DNA from: an uncultured Clostridia bacterium
Lineage (GTDB): Bacteria > Bacillota > Clostridia > Christensenellales > HGM11417
Assembly (NCBI GenBank): GCA_944332455.1
Contig: CALVJY010000018.1
Location: 1 to 46,028 of the forward strand
DNA length: 46,028 nt
Direction of reading: 5' to 3'
Shown here one piece after another: positions 39,784 through 46,028 of this stretch (the first letter of the stretch is position 1; every line of letters starts with the position of its first letter). The position numbers and the translations under genes were made by a program. The notes beneath the pieces are model-generated. The model made no database searches, had not been told where the DNA came from, and was given only the letters and a program-made list of their open reading frames with translations.

Positions 39784-41691
39784 CTAGAACGGACAGGCCG
39801 AGGCCAGTTCGGCCCAGTTGTTGAAGACAAATCCTTTGGGACAGTCCGGCCACTCGCGGCGGTCGGACAGCTCCTCCAGCGCCCCGATCTCCCCGGCCAG
39901 ATAGGCCGAAAGCCGCTGCCGGCAGGCCCGGACGCGGGCGCACAGGCCACCCAGCCGGATGTCCTGGACTTCCCTTCCCGGGGCCTTGTTCTCGGCCGCC
40001 CACTGTTCGGCAAAGGCGGCGTGAAAGGTCCGGATCTTCCGCTCGATGCGGTCCAGCTTTTTGCACAGTCCGGCCATGGCCTCCCGGTCCCGGGCGGCAT
40101 AGGCCTCCCGCAGCTGCCGGCCGAAGTCCAGCTTTTCGGTCACGGCGGCCAGCAGGGTCCGGGCCGTGCGGAAGAGCGGGGAGAACCGCGCGCAGCGGGC
40201 GGCCGCCCGGCGCAGTCTGGGTTCGGCCTCGGCCAGCACCGAAGCGGTCTCCGGCCGGACCAGCCCGTCGAAGATGCCGAGCATCGGGTCGTTGTACAGA
40301 AAGATCTTGGAGTAGTTGGCCAGATACCCTTCGGGCGGGTCCCGGAGGATGACGTCGGGCAGGTCCAGGGTCAGAAAGTCCGCAAGCGCACAGCCCGCGA
40401 TCCGGGGAAAGGCGGTCTCGAGGTCCCCGCCGTACCGCCGCTCGGCATAGTAGACCATGACGGGCAACACTGAAAACACCGAGGCCTCCCCGCCGTTGTC
40501 CCCCCAGGCGGTGACGGTGATGTCGTCCACCCCGCGGCTCTCGCAGCTGTCCAGGGCCTGCCGGGAGGTCAGCAGCGAAAACCCGTTCTGGGGGAGAAAG
40601 CCGCTCCACTTCCAGGCCCCGCCCGCAAAGGCCAGGGGGGCGCCCAGCTTTTTGTAGCAATCCAGCATGCCGTCGTAGACCCTGCGGTCGGTCTGGTAGT
40701 AGTCCCAGTAGATCAGCCGCACCCCCTCGGGCACCGCCTTTTTGGCCTCCGCGGGCAGCTCCCGGTCAAAGCGGTAGTACTCCCCGCCGAAGGCCAGCCG
40801 GAAAAACATGTCCCCCCACATCCGGCAGGTAAAGCCGTGTTTTCTGGCGATGGCGGTCACCCGGGACAGGTGTTCGGCCAGAATGGCAAAGCGGTCCTTG
40901 GAACCGAAGCGGTCCAGGTACTGTCCCAACCCCACCCGATGGGCCTCGTCCATGCCGATGTGGACCTCCCGGCAGGTAAAGGAGCGGGCCAGCTGGGCGA
41001 ACAGGTCCTCTAACAGGTCATAGGTCTCCTCGGCGCCGCACAGCAGAATGTCGTCGCAGTCCCGCAGCGGGGCGAACTCCGGCCAGCGGAAGATGGCGTT
41101 CAGGTGGGCCAGGGTCTGGATGCAGGGCATCAGGGTGATCCCGAAGCGCGAAGCATAGCCGTCCAGCTCCCGCAGCTCCTCCTCGGTGTAGGCCCCCCGG
41201 AACAGCCCGAAGGCCGGGCGCCCCGCAACGCGGTAGGTGTCCTCGGTGTACAGCTGCAGCCGGTCGTAGCCGCAGGCCGCCAGCAGGCGGATCAGCCTTT
41301 TGGCCGCGGGCAGGGCCAGAACGGCGTTGCGGGAACAGTCAGCCATGAAGGTCAGGTGGGAAAAGCGGGAGATCTGCTCCCCTTCCTCCCCCGCAAAGGC
41401 CATGGCCAGCCCCCGGAAGAACTCGTACTTTTCGGCGTATCCGATGCGGATCTCCGCCCCCTCCCGCCGCACCGAAAGCGCCGGGGCCCGGAAGGCGGTC
41501 ACCGCAGGGCCGGGGCCCTCGGCCGCTCCCAGCTCGGCGGCCAGCTCTCCGGCTGCCTGCCGCAGGTCGGGATCCAGATCGGAAAAGTCAAAGACCTTGG
41601 GGACCTGCCGGGCGGCAGGCAGTTTTTGCAACGCGCCGGACAGCGCCGTCAGGGCCTCGGCGGCCGGCCTTTGGTTATGTCTCTCTTTCAT
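39784..41691 (-). CDS. Beta-N-acetylhexosaminidase, GH20
   Basis: A 635-residue GH20-like enzyme that removes terminal beta-linked GlcNAc or GalNAc. The barrel shows YDRLQLYTEDTYRV, MPCIQTLAHLN and the catalytic Asp-Glu pair D248-E249 in HIGMDEAHRVGLG. The DEAH form with following GLG resembles the cytoplasmic GH20C-type exo-hexosaminidases. WGDNGGEASVFSVLPV follows. The C-terminal ~170 residues are helical. No signal peptide. AGGAGG before the ATG at 41691 decides the start; the frame extends upstream into the previous gene's end. 31 bp after the fucosidase gene. Confidence 0.87.
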   Translation of the reverse strand: MKERHNQRPAAEALTALSGALQKLPAARQVPKVFDFSDLDPDLRQAAGELAAELGAAEGPGPAVTAFRAPALSVRREGAEIRIGYAEKYEFFRGLAMAFAGEEGEQISRFSHLTFMADCSRNAVLALPAAKRLIRLLAACGYDRLQLYTEDTYRVAGRPAFGLFRGAYTEEELRELDGYASRFGITLMPCIQTLAHLNAIFRWPEFAPLRDCDDILLCGAEETYDLLEDLFAQLARSFTCREVHIGMDEAHRVGLGQYLDRFGSKDRFAILAEHLSRVTAIARKHGFTCRMWGDMFFRLAFGGEYYRFDRELPAEAKKAVPEGVRLIYWDYYQTDRRVYDGMLDCYKKLGAPLAFAGGAWKWSGFLPQNGFSLLTSRQALDSCESRGVDDITVTAWGDNGGEASVFSVLPVMVYYAERRYGGDLETAFPRIAGCALADFLTLDLPDVILRDPPEGYLANYSKIFLYNDPMLGIFDGLVRPETASVLAEAEPRLRRAAARCARFSPLFRTARTLLAAVTEKLDFGRQLREAYAARDREAMAGLCKKLDRIERKIRTFHAAFAEQWAAENKAPGREVQDIRLGGLCARVRACRQRLSAYLAGEIGALEELSDRREWPDCPKGFVFNNWAELASACPF

Positions 41692-41722
41692 CAGATTCCT
41701 CCTGATTTTTTGCCCGGCACCC

Positions 41723-42916
41723 TCAGACCTCCAGCCTGGCCACCCGGGCGCAGAGGCTGGTGCCGTAGTCGAAGGGGCGGACGGCAAAGGAATTGTCCGT
41801 CACCTCGATCTTTTCCCCGCTGTCCAGCCAGCGGGCGCGCCGGATCCGGAGGGCGGGATCCAGGATCACCCTGGACTCTTTCTCCCCCAGGACCACGTTG
41901 GGATCGCCGGAGACCGGGACCTCCCGGACGACGGCATACAGCGCCTTTTCCCCCTCCAGCAGCACGGCGTTTTCCGCCTTCGCCGGGCAGGGCCGGACGC
42001 CGTAGACCGCCTCGGCGTTCCGGCGCACCCATTTGCCGAACTCCCGCAGCAGGCAGCGGTCGGTGGGGTTGACCAGGCCGTTCCCCCGCGGGCCGGTGTT
42101 CAGCAGAAAATTGCAGCCCGCCCCCCGGCAGTCGATCAGGTTGCGGATCAGCTCGCCCACCGACTTGTAGTTGCAGTCGGCGGCGGCATAGCCCCAGTGG
42201 TCGTTCAGCACCTGGCACATCTCCCCCGCGAGGTCCGCCGTCTTTTGCCCCAGGGCCGGCGTTCCCCGCTCGAAGGTCACGCCGTCCAGCTCGGGATGCC
42301 CCGCCTTGCCCCGGGCGTCCAGCCCGGTGTTGTTGATGATGACGGCGTCGGGCTGGTATTTCCGGATGGTCCCGTACAGCCGGTCCTCCTGCCAATTCTC
42401 CCCCGGCTTGTCCCACATGCCGTCGAACCACAGGCCGCCGATCTTTCCGTAGCGGGTGCAGAGGATCTCGACGCTCCGATTCAGGTAGTCGAGGTAGGCC
42501 GGGAAATCCGTCCGGTAGGAGGGCTCCCGCCAGTCCAGCAGGGTGTGGTAGAAGAAGGGCAGGATCCCGCCCTCCCGGCAGGCCTGCACGAATTCGGCGA
42601 CCAGGTCCCGCCCGCAGGCCGAGTGGGGGGCGTCGAAATCGTTCAGCCCCAGGGTGTCGAACAGCGAAAACCCGTCGTGGTGCCGGGTGGTCAGGGTGAT
42701 GTACTTCGCCCCGGCCTCCTGGGCCGTCCGGACCAGGTTCTTTGCCCAGTCCCGGCGCACCCGGAAGCGGGACGGCAGGGCGGCGTAGGCCTCCCGGTCG
42801 GCATCGGGCCGGCTGAGGTACCATTCTCCCTTGCCCAGGAGGCTGAACAGGCCGAAGTGCACGAACAGTCCCAGCCCCATTTTTTCAAATCGTTCCACCC
42901 GTTCTCTCTTATCCAT
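41723..42916 (-). CDS. Alpha-L-fucosidase, GH29
   Basis: A 397-residue GH29 retaining fucosidase. Clear motifs are GLFVHFGLFSLLGKGEWY (16-33), TLTTRHHDGFSLFDT (74-88) and GLWFDGMW with the nucleophile D165. NYKSVGELIRNLIDCRGAGCNFLLNTGPRGNGLV marks the end of the barrel, and a short C-terminal beta domain follows. No signal peptide, so it is cytoplasmic. First gene of the operon GH29-GH20-PIG-L-SIS, with a good promoter upstream. Linkage preference (alpha-1,3/4 or alpha-1,2) cannot be told from sequence. Confidence 0.92.
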   Translation of the reverse strand: MDKRERVERFEKMGLGLFVHFGLFSLLGKGEWYLSRPDADREAYAALPSRFRVRRDWAKNLVRTAQEAGAKYITLTTRHHDGFSLFDTLGLNDFDAPHSACGRDLVAEFVQACREGGILPFFYHTLLDWREPSYRTDFPAYLDYLNRSVEILCTRYGKIGGLWFDGMWDKPGENWQEDRLYGTIRKYQPDAVIINNTGLDARGKAGHPELDGVTFERGTPALGQKTADLAGEMCQVLNDHWGYAAADCNYKSVGELIRNLIDCRGAGCNFLLNTGPRGNGLVNPTDRCLLREFGKWVRRNAEAVYGVRPCPAKAENAVLLEGEKALYAVVREVPVSGDPNVVLGEKESRVILDPALRIRRARWLDSGEKIEVTDNSFAVRPFDYGTSLCARVARLEV

Positions 42917-43044
42917 CTCTCCTCCTTTCCCGTCTTTCCGGCAGAAGCAGACTCTTCAGCGCAGTCCTCTGCGCGGGATCCGGACGCCGCACAGGAGCGG
43001 AAAGTCCCTTGCTCTTCTTTCCGCCGAGGCGTTTTCTCTCTTTT

Positions 43045-43073
43045 ATGATAGCACGGAACTGCCGGAAAAGCAA
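43045..43073 (-). promoter_or_regulatory. Promoter of the fucosidase operon
   Basis: Minus strand TTGCTT (43068-43073), 17-bp spacer, TATCAT (43045-43050), with a leader of about 125 nt. Confidence 0.7.
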
Positions 43074-43154
43074 TCAATTTGGGGACGGAGGCTGCGTTTT
43101 GTTTCCCGCTTTTCCTCAAAACCCTCCTAAAGACTACGGCGGGAAGAAGCCAGT

Positions 43155-43188
43155 CAAAAAGGGCCGACGGACGGTCGGGCCCTTTTTG
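43155..43188. terminator. Bidirectional terminator
   Basis: CAAAAAGGG and CCCTTTTTG ends flank a GC-rich inner stem (43155-43188). It lies between the stop of the lipoprotein gene and the promoter of the fucosidase operon. Confidence 0.8.
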
Positions 43189-43218
43189 TTCTGAAAGTTT
43201 CTTGACAGAGCGCGGCGA

Positions 43219-45786
43219 TCAGCCGATCTTGACAAAGGTGTCGCCGAAGGGGACGGTCACAAAGACTCTGCCGTTCTGTTCGGCGCTCTCGACCATCCGT
43301 CCGTTGACGTAGACCCGGTACTCCTGATCGGGGACGGCAAAGCTGACCGTGACCGAAAGGCCGGTCTTTCCGCTGCCCAAGGAGACCTCGCGGCTGTCGG
43401 AGATGCGCAGGTAGTTGCTTCCCGCGCAGACATCGTACTGCCAGCCCTGGAAGTAGAGGTTTTCCAGCTTGAGGTAGGTCAGTCCCTCGGGCAGAGCGGG
43501 CGCAAAATTCAGCGTCCGGTAGTCCGTGGAGCTCAACCCCAGGAAAGCCTGCGGCACGGCGGCATAGAGCACGGCGTTCTCCAGAAATTCGGCGTCCAGG
43601 CCCAGCCCCCCGGCTGTATCCCGGCCGTTGACCGCCCCCTGCAGCGTGATGTGCTCGGGGTTGTAGGTTTCGTTGAACACGTTGTAGCTGGACGAGGAAC
43701 TCCGAGCCAGATCGTAGTAGTAGGCCCGGTAGAATTCCTTGGCCGTAACGTCGGCCCCCCGGGAGATGGCATCATTGTAGGCCGTCTGCACATCCGCATA
43801 CCAGCCGGCGATCTCGCTCAGGCGGCCGTAGGCGCTGTCGGCGCCGTAGACCTCCGCCCGGGCCAGCAGGTCGTAGTAGGAGATCCACAGGCAGCTGCCC
43901 CCGTTCTGCACCTGTTCGGTGAAGGGATAGTTGTCGTCCGTGGCCACCCCGCAGTAGAACCAGTAGTCGTTGTTGACGGTATTGAAGCGGGGCGCGCAGT
44001 CGAAGAAGTACAGGTCCTCCCCCGTGGCGTCGTCCCCGGCGATGACGCGCTCGCCCGTGGCCCAGGACAGGATCTGTTCGGCCTGTTCCTCGCTGGCCAC
44101 CCCTGCCGAGACGGCCTCGAGGTTGAAGGCCAGAAAGCCCAAGTCGAATTCGGAGCCGCGGGAGGCCAGCTCCTGCATCTTGCCCTGATCGGGCATGTCG
44201 GCCGAGACGTAGCAGGCAAGTTCGCCATCCCAGTCGTTGAAGCCCTCCGCAAAGCGGCCCTTTTCCTCGTTCCAGAAGTAATCCGAAACCTCCTGTTTGC
44301 AGGTCTCGGCCAGCGCGGCCAGGGACTCGGCGGTCTGCTCATAGGTCTCGCTGTCCTGCATGTCCGGGGTCAGCACCGAGGCCGTGCCCGCTTCGATGCC
44401 GGCGGCCTCGGCCATCTGCTCGAGGTATTCCATGGACTGGACGGCCTTGTAGAAGTAGACGTTGAAGTAGAAGTCCACCGAGGGCAGGGAGACAATGTCA
44501 AAGTAGCCCGAGGAGATGCCGTGGCCGGGCAGCGGAACGCCGTCGTGGCCCACAAAGTTGTCCTGATGGATCAGGCCTCTCTCCCCCCCGCAGTAGGTCA
44601 GGTAGAACTGGAAGATGCGGCGGCAGGTCTCCAACATCTGGGCCAGATAGGCGTCGTCCCCGGTGTAGCGGTAGTACTCGGCCACCGCGTCCAGGTAGAT
44701 GGCGTTGTTCTGCACGCAGCGGGTGTCGAAGTCGGTGCGGAAGTAGTCCAGGGTAAAGTTGACGTAGTTCAGGGACTGTCCGGCCTTGGGGCGGATGACC
44801 AGCCGCATGGACTCCACCGTGGGCGCGTCGGCGTCTTCGGGGCGGTACAGATTTTCACGCTGTCCCCATTCCTCCGAGGCGAACATGGCAAAGTACAGCT
44901 TGGCGTAGAAGCCGCTCTGATTGAAGTCCTTCTCCTGGGTGCCGTAGTCAGCGTAGGAGACCTCGTGCGAGACCCCGTCCGAGGTGGTCCACTGAAGGTA
45001 GATGCCGTCGATGACCTGGGCCGAATTGTTGTCGATGCGCAGGCAGAACTCCACAAAGGGGGCGTAGAAGGTGTAGCCGTCCTGCACGCCGGAGACCTCG
45101 AAGTAGAGCTCCTCTCCGCTGCCGGGATAGGCGCTGGTGGCAACCAGGCGGTAAGCGCCGCCGCTGTAGGTCAGCTGGCCGTTGGTCGCATAGCCGTCCG
45201 CTCGCACCGCCCAGCCCGGCTCTCCGGCCTTTACGTTGCAGTTGGTGCCCCAGCCGTAACCCCGGTTGCCCATGCTCTCCATGCTGGGGAAGGGCCAGCC
45301 CTGGTCAAAGTTGGCATAGGAATGTCCGCTCATGGGGGTAGAGGTGTCGTCTTTGCTGGACCACACGTAGCCGAAGCGGTCCACCGGGATGATGTCCAAC
45401 CAGCCCCGGAGCTTTTGCTGCCGGTTGTTGTCCAGGCCGTTGATGCTGTTGTACCACATCAGGGACAAAGCCTCCCATTCCTTCCAGGCCGTGCCGCCGT
45501 CCCCCACGTCCAGGATGGGGATCTGGGTACTGTCGGGATAGCCCGAATGACGAGCAAAATAGTCGTTCAAAAAAGCGTCCAGAACGGCCGAATCGGACTT
45601 GAACAACAGAGTCTGGGCCGATTCCTTGGCGAAAATGCCGTCCGTAAAATCGGTGATGGGGACGTAGGTGTCCTCTGGCTGCGAGCTCTCCGGCGGCTCC
45701 TCCCCGCCCCCGCAGGCCGCCGCCGCAAACAGCAGGCAAAGCCCCAGAAGCAGGGTCAGCCCCCTCTTGAAACATTTTCCGAACAT
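43219..45786 (-). CDS. Large lipoprotein, probable extracellular carbohydrate-active protein
   Basis: An 855-residue secreted lipoprotein: basic start, hydrophobic core and lipobox LFAAAAC with lipidated C25, then a Gly/Glu/Pro/Ser linker (GGGEEPPESSQPED). The central part is rich in aromatic residues and looks like an (alpha/alpha)6 helical barrel of glycosidase type (AIYLDAVAEYYRYTGDDAYLAQMLETCRRIFQFYLTYCGG and VDFYFNVYFYKAVQSMEYLEQMAEAAG). An N-terminal beta-sandwich (SGVQDGYTFYAPFVEFCLRIDNNSA...) and a C-terminal beta domain (VTVSFAVPDQEYRVYVNGRMVES) flank it. I cannot assign a CAZy family. AGGAGG 5 nt before the start. It would act on the cell surface and could supply the intracellular operons. 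Confidence 0.75.
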   Translation of the reverse strand: MFGKCFKRGLTLLLGLCLLFAAAACGGGEEPPESSQPEDTYVPITDFTDGIFAKESAQTLLFKSDSAVLDAFLNDYFARHSGYPDSTQIPILDVGDGGTAWKEWEALSLMWYNSINGLDNNRQQKLRGWLDIIPVDRFGYVWSSKDDTSTPMSGHSYANFDQGWPFPSMESMGNRGYGWGTNCNVKAGEPGWAVRADGYATNGQLTYSGGAYRLVATSAYPGSGEELYFEVSGVQDGYTFYAPFVEFCLRIDNNSAQVIDGIYLQWTTSDGVSHEVSYADYGTQEKDFNQSGFYAKLYFAMFASEEWGQRENLYRPEDADAPTVESMRLVIRPKAGQSLNYVNFTLDYFRTDFDTRCVQNNAIYLDAVAEYYRYTGDDAYLAQMLETCRRIFQFYLTYCGGERGLIHQDNFVGHDGVPLPGHGISSGYFDIVSLPSVDFYFNVYFYKAVQSMEYLEQMAEAAGIEAGTASVLTPDMQDSETYEQTAESLAALAETCKQEVSDYFWNEEKGRFAEGFNDWDGELACYVSADMPDQGKMQELASRGSEFDLGFLAFNLEAVSAGVASEEQAEQILSWATGERVIAGDDATGEDLYFFDCAPRFNTVNNDYWFYCGVATDDNYPFTEQVQNGGSCLWISYYDLLARAEVYGADSAYGRLSEIAGWYADVQTAYNDAISRGADVTAKEFYRAYYYDLARSSSSSYNVFNETYNPEHITLQGAVNGRDTAGGLGLDAEFLENAVLYAAVPQAFLGLSSTDYRTLNFAPALPEGLTYLKLENLYFQGWQYDVCAGSNYLRISDSREVSLGSGKTGLSVTVSFAVPDQEYRVYVNGRMVESAEQNGRVFVTVPFGDTFVKIG

Positions 45787-45878
45787 AATTCCTCCTTATT
45801 GCAGAAAGGGGGGATCGGTCTCCCCCCTCCCATCCGGCCCGCAAAAGGCGGGGCCGCAGGTTGGTCTTTTGATCCCGA

Positions 45879-46028
45879 TCAGGCCTCCCGGACCAGCACG
45901 TAGCAGTTCTGGAAGGGCAGGGTCAGGGTAACATAGCCGTCTTCCACGGTGTAGTTGCTGACGGCCGCATTGTCCACAAAGACGTAGAAGTCGCCTTCGG
46001 GCGCGGGCAGCCGGACGGTCACGGTCAG
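45879..46028 (-). CDS. C-terminus of a paralogue of the large lipoprotein (partial)
   Basis: The last 49 residues of a gene running off the right edge: LTVTVRLPAPEGDFYVFVDNAAVSNYTVEDGYVTLTLPF...VLVREA. This aligns with the end of the 855-residue protein just downstream (LSVTVSFAVPDQEYRVYVNGRMVESAEQNGRVFVTVPFGDTFVKIG), so the two genes probably arose by tandem duplication. Stop TGA at 45879-45881, 92 bp before the next start. Confidence 0.7.
   Translation of the reverse strand: MTVTVRLPAPEGDFYVFVDNAAVSNYTVEDGYVTLTLPFQNCYVLVREA

Overview
The window is GC-rich DNA from a spore-forming member of the Bacillota, most likely a gut-associated Clostridia. The evidence is an intact spoIIAA-spoIIAB-sigF operon, strong Gram-positive ribosome binding sites (AAGGAGG) before almost every gene, clean TTGACA/TATAAT promoters, a PerR-rubrerythrin oxidative-stress pair, and unsecreted glycoside hydrolases paired with a cation symporter. 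Most genes lie on the minus strand. No species can be named from the sequence alone.

Layout. 1-6.3 kb: metal and oxidative-stress block. It holds rubrerythrin, a PerR-type regulator, and a feoA-feoA-feoB-small Cys protein operon behind one strong promoter whose -10 box sits inside a perfect inverted repeat. 6.1-7.5 kb: a small XRE repressor divergent from two overlapping Cys-rich small proteins, followed by a decayed 34-bp tandem repeat. 7.5-16 kb: membrane block with a 1242-residue CvpA-like protein carrying seven ~90-residue helical repeats, a Ca2+-type P-ATPase and a ClC antiporter. 16-20.2 kb: a stand-alone class II aldolase with rhamnulokinase, then single-chain L-serine dehydratase. 20.8-23.8 kb: two small acidic proteins, a small exported protein, and the sigma-F operon. 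24.5-25.5 kb: seven-stop tRNA region with Pro, Ile2/Met(CAT), Asp, Phe, Thr and Tyr, broken by a perfect 17-bp hairpin. 25.8-28.7 kb: accessory island with an XRE regulator under two palindromic operators, then three overlapping paralogous small genes, the first enlarged by exact 129-bp coding repeats, and about 0.9 kb of decayed repeats upstream. 28.8-37.1 kb: a rhamnoside operon (GH3, GPH symporter, GH78) divergent from an AraC regulator. 37.3-46 kb: a fucose/HexNAc operon (GH29, GH20, PIG-L deacetylase, SIS isomerase), then a large lipoprotein and the tail of an apparent paralogue.

How it works together. The two sugar operons look like intracellular systems: no enzyme in either has a signal peptide, so short glycans would be imported whole and cut in the cytoplasm. 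Rhamnose from the GH78 step could feed RhaB and the aldolase, though no rhamnose isomerase is in the window. In the second operon a deacetylase and a double-SIS enzyme sit where NagA and NagB would be expected, which suggests a different order of GlcNAc processing.

The most unusual items are the 129-bp repeat gene with its paralogues, the repeat-rich CvpA-like protein, an acidic DADGN-repeat insertion in FeoB, and intergenic tandem copies of gene 3' ends at two separate loci. Coordinates and motifs were read by eye; family names rest on recognised motifs and no database search was run.
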